Shown here one piece after another: positions 1-9,329 of a DNA stretch of 64,000 nucleotides; within the stretch, counting starts at the first letter, position 1, and every line of letters begins with the position of its first letter. The stretch is taken from NCBI GenBank assembly GCA_027704905.1, contig CM051016.1, positions 7,621,961-7,685,960 on the forward strand, in the 5' to 3' direction. This DNA comes from Muraenolepis orangiensis. Taxonomy: Eukaryota > Chordata > Actinopteri > Gadiformes > Muraenolepididae. The notes beneath the pieces were generated by a model. It saw nothing but the letters and a program-made list of their open reading frames with translations. It searched no databases and had not been told where the DNA came from. A program made the translations under genes and the position numbers.

Positions 1-194
1 TTACAGTACAGTACTAATACTGTGCGTGTGTGTGCGCACTTTTGTGGACACTACTGTACTTGTACTAATACTTGTCCTAATACAGTACAAGTACTAGTAT
101 TAGTACTGTAAGTCATATACTTATAATGAACATTATAATAAATGAATTAATGAATCGTACTGCGACTATTTGTTAATTAATTAGTGAATCCCAC

Positions 195-3100
195 CTCCTC
201 AAAGGCGTTGCAGTCGCCGACGACGATGTTTGGACGGAAGCGTTCCACTGTCACGTCCTTCTCCAGCTTGGCGTTGAGGTCTCCCACGGACGCCTCCGAC
301 AGCAGCAACACCGGCCCCACGTCCGGATACGCCACCCGCTGGACGATCGGGGAACAGCGGCCCGGGGTAAGTGCCTCCGAAAGACCACTTCCAGCAAGTG
401 TCATTATGCAACACGGGTCTAATTCGTTCTATTTAATTAGGTAAAATAATTTTACTAAAACATTATTTTAAGTACAAAAAAAAAATGTTAGAAGTTCTTT
501 ATATTAATTGATCAAAAGTATATAACAGCTGTCAAAGAACTATAGTATATAAACTAACTTTTCTGTCTAATCATTTCATATAAAGTAATCAACATCAGTA
601 TTATGTCAGCCAGATGGTATGGCCACATTACGACTGCCGTCATCTTCAGCACGAAACAAGAAAGAAAATATTAGTTTGGAGTCCCTAGAAAAATAAGTTA
701 AACCAACGGCGCGGTCCTCGTCTCCTCCCCCCCGGCGGGGCTAAGGTTCACCTCCTCCGGGGAGAACAGCTTCTCCATGGAGGCGGAGCGGCGGGGCTCC
801 ATGTGGGCCTCATAGTGCACCAGGCGGAAGGCCTTCTCCCCCCCCAGATAGAGGGTGAGCCAGCGGGCTGCCTCGTCACCACAGTCACGCCCCTGGATGT
901 CATCACCAAACACCCTGGAGGAGGAGGAGGAGGAGGAGGAGATGACACACAGGGTTCAGCAGAGCATGGGTAAAGCAACGGGTAAATTATTAAAAGCTTT
1001 GGCTCTCTTTCTGGTTGTTATTGTTGTTATTAATTAATTTGTGTGTTACTTTGTACCTTTGTGGAGTGAGATATGAAGAATCAATCATGTGTTTGCCACA
1101 TTCAATCTCATTTTGTCCACCACTTTTTTAACATCACTCAGTTCAACAATATAATAATTCAAAACTGTACAATTCAATTCAACAATATAATAATTCTTAC
1201 TAAAGGGGCCCCTGTAATTTAGATTCCCTATAAAGCAACAGTTCTTCACCATTTCATCCGGCCCATGTGATTAATCATTGACCCTAACTCCAGATTCGGA
1301 TCTGGATCTGCGTAGGTTCCGGATTTCTATTCTGATGTTCCCTATCTTGATATGTTCTTAAATCGGAATTGGCATTCCACCTAAACCCTCACCAAGTTGT
1401 ATGCAAAAAATGTGAAATATTACACAATATGTGATTTGTTTGTGGATCTGTGCCAAAATCCAATCAAATGTTCCATGGCTTATAAGTAATCTATTGTCCA
1501 ACTAATCTTTGTCCAATTCTGTACATAACTCAGGCAGGCAGACAGGCAGGCAGACAGGCAAGCAGGCAGACAGGCAAACAGACAGGCAGACATAAAATAG
1601 ACAAAAAACATAACCTCCTCCCATCTTCGATGGCGGAGGTATCAAAGCCAACCTGCAGTCCAGGACTGGGTTGTCGTGCTCCTCGAGGGCCATGTGCATC
1701 TCCTCCATGTCCGGGCCGCTCAGACACAGCCTGCCGTGGTCGTAGGTCAGCGAGACTAGCACCAGGCGGGGCTGCTGTCTCCCGGTCACCATGTGGCCGT
1801 CCTCAGTCACCACCAGCCAGTGGCTGCGAAGGACACACACAGGTCTGGAGTACACCTCTACGGGTCTGTAGTACAACCCTACAATCTGGAGTACACCTCT
1901 ACGGGTCTGTAGTACAACCCTACGGTCTGGAGTACACCCCTACGGGTCTGTAGTACGACCCTACGGTCTGGAGTACACCTCTACGGGTCTGTAGTACAAC
2001 CCTACGGTCTGGAGTACACCCCTACGGTCTGGAGTACACCTCTACGGGTCTGTAGTACAACCCTACGGTCTGGAGTACGACCCTACGGTCTGGAGCACAC
2101 CTCTACGGGTCTGTAGTACGACCCTACGGCCTGGAGTACACCTCTACGGGTCTGTAGTACGACCCTACGGTCTGGAGTACAATACCATCTGTGGTACGAC
2201 CCTACGGTCTGGAATACAACCATGCGGTATGTAGTACAATCCTACAGTCTGGAGTACAATCCTATGCTCTGTAGTACAACCATATGGCCATTCAATTTCA
2301 CTTTTCACTTGTTACTTTTTCAGTATTCATCCGAGTTATTTATTAGTATTTTATTACTGCCAATTTGCACTATACGTATTGTTGTGTATTGTATATACCT
2401 ATGTATTACAGTAATAATACTGTAAATTGTGCAATTCATCTATCAATACATTTAGATTTCATTTAGCTATATTTTGTTTATAATAGTTTTGTTTAGTTAG
2501 TTGTTATTTAGTTTTTAGCTTTAGGTATTAGTATATTTGTGTGTGCATTTATTCCCCCTGTGTCAACTGTTGCACCTTAATTAATAAATAAAGTAATCTG
2601 AATCTGAATAGTACATTAGTACGTGGTGTGAGCGCGGCGCTGGAGGAACGCAGACGTTTCTCTACGAGCTCCCGCAGTTTATTTAGTTTACGTGTACTTT
2701 TTACGTAACTTTGTAGGACTACAGCAAGTCACACATGTGTGTTATCACATATGATCGCCAAACACTCTACATTCCAATGTACTTGTTACAAATGGCGAAT
2801 ACATATCTTGTATCAATCCTACAGTCTCTAGTACAATCCTACAGTCTAGCGAAGTGTGTGCGTGTAGATGTGTATGTGTATGTATGTGTGTGTGTGTGTC
2901 AACTGTGAGTACGCCACCCCGCCCACCGCCCCTCTATTGGTCTATTTGGTTAATATATTCGACACAGATGCAGGATTTTAGATTGTGTACACAACCTCAA
3001 TAAACACTTAACGTCACTTCTGTATAGGTTTAATAAATACCACGTTTTTTTGAGCCCAATGATGTTCGACTATTTGTTCACAGAGGTCGGTCCAAAAATT

Positions 3101-3203
3101 ACTTGTACTAGTATTAGTACTGTACTGTAATTCATATAATAATAATAATGAACATTGTAATAATGCATATATAATTAATCCAATTTTTGGACCGTACTAG
3201 TAC

Positions 3204-3288
<85 letters not shown>

Positions 3289-3583
3289 ACATATAATACA
3301 TGTGGTCCCCCTGGTCCCCCTCCTACCGGTCCCGCAGCTCGCCGTGTTTCAGGCCCATCTCGAGGCACTCCGCCAGGGCCACGGAGACGGCCCTCCCGGA
3401 CTTCAGGGGGTGGATCAGGAGCTGCGAGACGACCCCGACGCGGACCTTCTTCTCCTCCTCCTCCGCCGGTCTGAAGCACCTCCAGGCCACCAGGCCGACG
3501 CACACCGCCGTCCCTCCGACCAGGAGACACAACTTCTTGTTGTGCGCCAACGCGGTGGTTATCGACAGCGTTTTGAACTCCAT
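195..3583 (-). CDS. mtarc1: mitochondrial amidoxime-reducing component (mARC/MOSC family), exons 1-4, 3' part off the left edge
   Basis: The family are molybdenum-cofactor enzymes of the outer mitochondrial membrane that reduce N-hydroxylated substrates with cytochrome b5 and its reductase. Four minus-strand exons with GT/AG junctions join in frame: 3583-3327, 1823-1653, 914-752 and 338-195 (245 codons; human mARC1 is about 337). Exon 1 opens with ATG (MEFKTLS) and a hydrophobic anchor (LCLLVGGTAVCVGLVAW), then a beta-barrel start (IHPLKSGRAV, GLKHGELRDR). Exon 2 has HWLVVTEDGHMVTGRQ and PRLVLVSL. Exon 3 has GRDCGDEAARWLTLYL and FRLVHYEAHMEPRR. Exon 4 has LLLSEASVGDLNAKL and FRPNIVV. The order and boundaries match mARC1/2 proteins. 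The conserved Mo-binding cysteine would lie in a later exon outside the window. An in-frame ATG-free extension upstream of MEFK is ignored. Whether this is mtarc1 or a paralogue cannot be settled here. Introns hold minisatellites and a TG tract. Confidence 0.85.
1531..1600. repeat. CAGGCAGA-type short tandem repeat
   Basis: Degenerate CAGGCAGA / CAGGCAAG units repeat over about 70 bases. The tract lies in intron 2 of the mARC gene. Confidence 0.7.
1850..2285. repeat. minisatellite, about 20/41-bp dimer, in mARC intron 1
   Basis: Alternating units built around TCTGGAGTACACCTCTACGG and TCTGTAGTACAACCCTACGG repeat about ten times as dimers, becoming degenerate toward 2285. The array lies immediately upstream of the exon 2 acceptor (minus orientation). 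Confidence 0.85.
2286..2612 (+). mobile_element. possible LINE 3'-end relic
   Basis: AT-rich sequence ends in AATAAAGTAATCTGAATCTG. This resembles the short-repeat tails of fish L2-type LINEs seen elsewhere in the window. No ORF is left, so this is a weak call. Confidence 0.3.
3206..3286. repeat. (TG)n microsatellite
   Basis: About 40 uninterrupted TG units. The tract is in mARC intron 1, close to the exon 1 donor. Confidence 0.95.
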
Positions 3584-3657
3584 GTTAGTACACGCGGTAC
3601 GGAGTTCGGACGACAAAAGGAGAAGCAAGCAGGCAGAACAGGACGTTGAACTTTGCA

Positions 3658-3692
<35 letters not shown>

Positions 3693-3978
3693 AGGGGTGC
3701 GGTGGGCGGTTCGTTGCGGAAAGAGGACGGACTCCCGGTCTGTGACGTGGTGCACAGAGTTCAAGTGTGCACCGACTTCTCTCTAGGCGGGCTGTTTCTG
3801 TTGCTGCTGTTGGTGTGAACGAATGAACACATTAACTCTTATTCACAAGAATTAACGTCGTGCTGCAAATTGCGTTGCATGCATTCACTTGGTGTAATTG
3901 GAACGAGTTCACGTTCAGAGACACGTTTTTGCATTCACTTTCTTATTGAGATAGGCATATTGTGTAGCCAGGCGCACA

Positions 3979-4088
<110 letters not shown>

Positions 4089-4147
4089 ACTATTGTGTTC
4101 ATGTTGGTAGTCACCATTTTCCAGTGTTATGTAGGTTATTAGATTAG

Positions 4148-5358
4148 CAGTGGCGGCCGGTGCATTTTTCACCAGGGGGGGCTATACCATTTTACCAGCT
4201 ATCCCCCCCCCCTCCCTTGTACTTCACGATCGCGACCCCCCCCCCCCCCCCCCCCTTGTACTTCATGATCGCGACACCCCCCCCCCTTGTACTTCATGAT
4301 CGCGACCCTTAGGACCACCATATGTGTACTAGGAAAAGCATATTATGTTGCGCAAATTATTTAAAAATCATATTTTACACATATTTCTGGGTGCATTCCA
4401 TATTTTAAACACACACATATTGACAATTTATATAGATTTTTTATATTTTTTATATTTTTTATTTTTTATATATTTTTTATTTTGTTTGTGCGTGTGGTTT
4501 AGGGGGGGGCGGCAGGGTGCGAACTGGAGGGGAGCAGGGGGAGCTATAGCTCCCCTAGTGGTGACATGAGCTCCCCTGGGAACATGGTTTGTGAAATTTG
4601 GGGGGAGCTCTCTAAAATACTGATATGATGACCAAATAAATTCCATTTTGGGCATTTTTTTTTTCAAAGGTGTAAAATAAGTGAAATACAATTATATTTA
4701 GAGTTTATGATTCATGAAAAAAGTGTCGCCTGCTTGCACGCTGCCCGCAGCTCCACCCACTGGTGGAGCTGCGGGCAGCGTGCAAGCAGGCCACACGAGA
4801 GAAGGGCTCTGTGCATCGTTGTGTTGTGTGTGTGGCGTCGCGTCTCTCCAGGCAGTGAGAGGGTTGTGTTGTGCTATAGCTGTATTATTAATATTAATAT
4901 TGTTCATGGTTGGTGCCGCTGGCTGCTCTTATCGCGTGTGTTCGGCTCTGTGTAGGCTACAGCCATAATAGGCTATAGCCCATGTGAAACAATGTAGCCT
5001 GTTTTTGAGTCATTTTAAGTTGATTTAATTAAACAGTCAAACGTTACATTGGTGGTCCGTGGATTATTTATTATCAAGTTGATTGAAGTTTGCGTAGCCC
5101 ATACATGCTCGGGAAATATGTTGACATGAACATGATCCATCGGGACGTTTCATGTAAATGTAGACCTGTGGCACCACCCCGTGTGCAACAGATGTTCTCT
5201 TTATAATAGGCCTATGTCTGTGCTGTTGCTATTAATGCACGGATCAGCATTTCCCCCCCCCGCAACAAAAAAAAAATCCCGGCTCCCCCGGAGACCGTGG
5301 TATAGTTCGCACACTGGGGGGCGGTGCCCCATCGCCCCCTATGGGCCAGCCGCCACTG
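4148..5358. mobile_element. complete non-autonomous hAT-type DNA transposon
   Basis: The ends are inverted repeats, CAGTGGCGGCCGG at the left and the complement of CAGTGGCGGCTGG at the right. They are flanked by a perfect 8-bp target duplication TAGATTAG (4140-4147 and 5359-5366). An 8-bp duplication and CAGTGG termini are typical of the hAT superfamily. The interior has no transposase ORF, so the element would need a transposase in trans. It contains C-rich tracts with a repeated unit near 4200-4310 and a long hairpin (4728-4791). It inserted into the TAGAT-repeat tail of a LINE fragment, which makes the target duplication partly ambiguous. Confidence 0.85.
4728..4791. repeat. perfect inverted repeat, 30-bp arms, 4-bp loop
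   Basis: The left arm 4728-4757 starts GCCTGCTTGCACGCTGCCCG. The right arm 4762-4791 is its exact reverse complement, and the spacer is CACT. The hairpin sits near the middle of the hAT element. Confidence 0.95.
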
Positions 5359-5445
5359 TAGATTAGATTAGATTAGATTAGATTCGATTCAAATTTATTG
5401 TCATTGCACAGCACAAGTACAGTACAGCGAAAATAATTTGGAAAA
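5359..5445 (-). mobile_element. L2-type LINE 3' end with TAGAT tail
   Basis: A TAGAT tail is followed by AATTTATTGTCATTGCACAG and GTACAGTACAGCG. This is the reverse complement of the 3' end (GCTGTACTGTACTTGTGCTG, tail ATCTA) found in several L2 remnants in this window. The rest, 5446-5880, holds nothing I recognise. Confidence 0.6.
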
Positions 5446-5904
5446 AATAAAATTGGAAAAAAGTGGATGAATGGACTTATTCAATGTGTACTCTGTGTTG
5501 TGTTTTGTTTATGTTGTTGTTGTTGTGACCAAACCGAGCCTTGAAAGTGGTCCTGGATGCCCGGGAGACGAAGGACATATTTATGGACTTTCATGCATCA
5601 TTATTGGATGCGTTTAGGTGTTCTGTTCGATAATATGGTTAAGTTTGAGGTGTTATGTTAGAGATGGGTATCATAAAGGATCGTCCACCACCCTGGGCAC
5701 CTTCCTTTCATCCTGTCAGTGAGTGCTGCTGGTGTGAAAGATGAACTGTCTACATGTCTTCTCATGTCGCCCTGGATAGATACTATAGATCCAACAGTAG
5801 TTTAATAAAAAAAGTGAATGCATTTGTAAGTGACTGTATATATTTAATTAGTTAATAACTACTAATGCAATATGACTCAATGTTATATAATTCACCATTC
5901 ACAG

Positions 5905-6265
5905 GTGTGGGTTAGACTGCCCAAAGGGCCTTCATTATCATTGCCTCTACTGCCCAGTGATGGTCCTAAGAAGAGACAACTTTGAACATCATCTACAGAA
6001 GTGCAAAAAGGAGATGACCTCTGGCCCGACACCTTCACTGACCTCTGACCTGACACCTCCACTGACCTCTGACCTGACACCACCGCTGACACCTCCACTG
6101 ACACCACCGCTGACCTCTGACCTGACACCACCGCTGACCTCTGACCTGACACCTCCGCTGACCTCTGACCTGACACCTCCACTGACCTCTGACCTGACAG
6201 CTCCACTGACCTCTGGCCCAACACCGCCGCTGACCTCTGACCTGACACCTCCACTGAGGTGTTAA
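5905..6265 (+). pseudogene. possible exon: CxxC...HxxxC zinc-finger-like start plus repeat-encoded tail
   Basis: Downstream of a plausible splice acceptor (TTCACAG, ending near 5904) the frame reads CGLDCPKGLHYHCLYCPVMV and then RRDNFEHHLQKCKK. This resembles short Cys/His fingers in uncharacterised fish genes. The frame stays open through a 24-bp tandem repeat (coding TSDLTPPL units, about 6020-6260) and ends at TAA 6263-6265. No upstream exon was found. It may be a terminal exon, a captured fragment, or chance. Function unknown. Confidence 0.35.
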
Positions 6266-6562
6266 CGTTGGCAAAAAAAAGTAACTATGATAAGACTGAA
6301 TGGAACGTAACATTTAAATAAAAGTGTGAATTAGTCCATTGCCAAAAATGAATAATGTTATGAGTGCACACTAAGCCATGTGCCATTGTTACAATTGATT
6401 TATTTTATAGTTTGAAAAAGGTGCACTAGCTTGCTATAATACAATTGCTATAATACATAACACACTACAGAACAGCTTCATCTATGTCATATGTTTATTT
6501 TATACCAGTTGTTATACTTAGTAGACTGTTTTTACATCTTATTATTTAACCACTGTACATTG

Positions 6563-7662
6563 TATATCAGTTTAGGTGTTAGGTTAGAGATGGTTAGTTT
6601 AGGTATTAGGTTAGATATGGTCAGTTGAGGTGTTAGGTTAGAGATGATTATGTTTAGGTATTAGGTTAGAGATGATTAGTTTAGGTGTTAGGTTAGAGAT
6701 AGTTAGTTTAGGTGTTAGGTTAGAGATGATTATGTTTAGGTATTAGGTTAGAGATGATTAGTTTAGGTGTTAGGTTAGAGATAGTTAGTTTAGGTGTTAG
6801 GTTAGAGATGGTTATGTTTAGGTATTAGGTTAGAGATAATTCGTTTAGGTGTTAGGTTAGAGACGGTTAGCTTAGGTGTTAGGTTAGTGATGGTCAGTTT
6901 AGGTGTTAGGTTAGTGATGGTCAGTTTAAGTTTTGGGTTAGAGATGGTTAGTTTAGGTGTTAGGTTAGATATGGTTAGCTTAGGTGTTAGGTTAGTGATG
7001 GTCAGTTTAGGTGTTAGGTTAGTGATGGTCAGTTTATGTTTTGGGTTAGAGATGAGTAGTTTAGGTGATAGGTTAAAGATGGTTAGGTTAGAGATGGTTA
7101 GTTTAGGTGTGAGGTTAGTGATGGTCCGTTTAGGTGTTAGGTTAGTGATGGTCAGTTTAGGTTTTGGGATAGAGATAATACGTTTAGGTTAGGTTAGAGA
7201 TGGTTAGCTTAGGTGTTAGGTTAGAGATGGTTAGTTTAGGTGTTAGGTTAGAAAGAGTTAGTTTAGGTGTTAGGTTAGAGCTGGTTGGTTTAGGTATTTG
7301 GTTGGAGATGGTTAAGTTTAGGTGATAGGTTAGAGATGGTTTGGTTAGAGATGGTCAGTTTAGGTGTTAGGTTAGTGATGGTCAGTTTAGGTTTTGGGAT
7401 AGAGATAAGTAGTTCAGGTGATAGTTTAGAGATGATTAGTTTAGGTGTTAGGTTAGAGATGGTTAGTTTAGGTGTTTGGTTACAGGAAGTTAGTTTAGGT
7501 GTTAGGTTAGAGATGGTTAGTTTAGGTGTTCAGTTAGAGATAGTTAGTTTAGGTGTTAGGTTAGAGATGGTTAGTTTAGGTATTAGGTTAGAGATGATTA
7601 GTTTAGGTATTAGGTTAGAGATAGTTAGTTTAGGTGTTAGGTTAGAGATGGTTAGTTTATAG
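6563..7662. repeat. 27-bp minisatellite (GTTAGGTTAGAGATGGTTAG-type)
   Basis: About 40 degenerate copies of a unit built on TTTAGGTGTTAGGTTAGAGA plus TGGTTAG. Because 27 is divisible by three, several frames stay open and give MVSLGVRLE-like repeats. These are not taken as genes. I see nothing recognisable in 6266-6562. Confidence 0.9.
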
Positions 7663-7674
7663 TAATAGTAATAG

Positions 7675-8112
7675 AGTAACTGTAGAGTGTGTGTGGTTGG
7701 TGGCTGATTTAAGCAGCCTCACCTGTCCTGTGCTGGACTGATTGGCTGGAGAGGCTGCACACCTGTGGGTTGTTGTTAATCAAGCCCACAGGTGGTGGCA
7801 GCGTTGTCCGCTCCACTGGTGCCACTGTAGCAGACGACGCTGCCACCAGCCATTAAAATGGCTACTTGAGGGCTCTTCCTGAAGACAAAGACACAGGTTG
7901 ATGAGAAATCCGGTTTCTTGCAATAGTTTTAATCATTGTGAACAGAGCAGATGGTACATGCTTGAGCTCTTTCCTCAAGTGTGGTGGTGGCTGTTTTAAC
8001 CTGTGAGCCTTGATTAACAAGGACCCACAGGTGTGCAGACTCACCAGCCAATCAGTACAACTCTGGCCAGGTGCCTTAACCAGCCACCAACCACACACAC
8101 TCTACAGCAACT
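7675..8112. mobile_element. foldback element with long inverted termini
   Basis: TGTAGAGTGTGTGTGGTTGG... at 7681-7706 is matched by its perfect reverse complement at 8081-8106 (26 bp). Similarity continues inward, with both sides carrying GATTGGCTGG or its complement. It also extends about six bases outward with two mismatches. No ORF lies inside. The family is unknown and the target duplication is unclear. Positions 8113-8570 hold nothing I recognise. Confidence 0.65.
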
Positions 8113-8570
8113 TAAATGTTTTGGATTCAATGTGAGTCTGTCGGTACAGAGTCTGTACATGAGTTGCATAACTGTGAATTACTTTACAAAGTGTCTTATC
8201 TCTTATCACATCAAAGTGCTGGATTGCCATTGTTTACATTTAGAGCATGCATGCAAAATACTCTTCAGCAGAATCACCACAACAAAAAGTACTTTAGCCA
8301 AACGAGCACCGGTACTTGTAAGGTACAGTAGACAAGATTCTGCATGAACTTTTGGTTTTTGTTGTTGTGGACTGAGAGGCAGACGCTCTAACAAGGGAAT
8401 CTAAAAACCCAAATGCTCTAGCATTCATGGCAAGAATGTCTCTTTGGTATCTTAGGGGAGTGAGTGATGTTTACTTCACTGTGCAGCACTTCCGCCTGGC
8501 TTCCAAATATATGGATTTGAATGTCGAAAAAAAGGGGCAATAAGTAAGTTAATTTCACTATAATTTGGGG

Positions 8571-8700
8571 GAAATTCAAGATTCAAGATGTTTTATTTGC
8601 CATTTGCAACAAGTACAATGAAATGCCTACTCCCCTTTCCCTCCTGCACTATGCATTTCCTACAACAATACCATACTAATCGATACAATACTATACTAAA
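8571..8700 (-). mobile_element. LINE 3'-end relic
   Basis: ATTCAAGATTCAAGATG followed by TTTATTTGCC is the reverse complement of a LINE-like tail (GGCAAATAAA, CATCTTGAATCTTGAAT). No coding part remains. Confidence 0.35.
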
Positions 8701-8726
8701 CAATATTATACTACAAACACTATATA

Positions 8727-9111
8727 TGTCACGCGTGAGAGGGAGTGGGTTGGACCCCGAACGCAGACGCCGACAAGTGGAGAGTGATGAACGGCTTTAT
8801 TAGCACAAGCACACACAAAGACACAAGGGTGCATGGGAGTAGAATAAGTACGTGAACGCAGAGTAAGTAGGCGACCGGGGTGCGTACTATCTCTCCGATA
8901 GTCGCAGTCGGGCGATCACTACAGACGGGAGAACGTGCAGTATACGTAACGACCTCACGCTGGGGTAAAGGATAGACAAAGTATATATACCCCAGGTGAG
9001 GTGATTAGCAATTAGACAAGGGAATATTGAGTCCAGGTGTGTGTGTGTGTGTGTGTGTGGCCAGCGCACGTGGCTAGGCCACGCCCCCTGCCAACCACCG
9101 TAACCGTGACA
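8727..9111 (-). mobile_element. Gypsy-type LTR (3' LTR of a minus-oriented element)
   Basis: On the minus strand the segment begins TGTCACGGTTACGG and ends CGCGTGACA. It has a TATA motif (GTATATATAC) and an AATAAA signal (about 8795-8800, reversed). Immediately inside lies a purine-rich tract (GAGGGGGGGGTAC on the minus strand), as expected for the polypurine primer next to a 3' LTR. It is homologous to the solo LTR at 53605-54227. Confidence 0.75.
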
Positions 9112-9122
9112 GTACCCCCCCC

Positions 9123-9265
9123 TCAACGGGCGCCTCCTGGCGTCCAACCCGGCTTGAAGGGGTGTTCCCGGTGGCAGTTGAGGGAAAATAACAGATCCCG
9201 ACTGTAGCAGCGCGGGGGCCAACCCCGCCCCTCTGGACCGTCTGCGTCCCAGTCGATGATCCGGG
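9123..9265 (-). pseudogene. C-terminal tail of Gypsy (chromovirus-like) polyprotein
   Basis: The minus frame reads IIDWDADGPEGRGWPPRC and HREHPFKPGWTPGGAR before a stop. This resembles the chromodomain-like end of fish Gypsy pol proteins (DWEGYGPEERSW ... HPxxPG..PGGAR). Upstream in the same frame the protein would run into the 48-bp array, giving proline-rich DDVTQPPSADAAPYPP units. Integrase, RT and protease are missing. Confidence 0.5.
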
Positions 9266-9329
9266 GGGGTGGAGGAGATTTGGTGGGCGGGTGGGGCCCG
9301 GGAAGAGAGCCACGGGGGGCTGCGGGCTG

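Noticed and set aside
3187..3649. Plus-strand ORFs over the TG tract (CVCVCV)
   Set aside because: They are microsatellite translations and the antisense of mARC exon 1.
6563..7662. Telomere-like or CRISPR-like array
   Set aside because: Contains TTAGG but in a 27-bp degenerate unit. There are no unique spacers, and a eukaryotic context rules out CRISPR.
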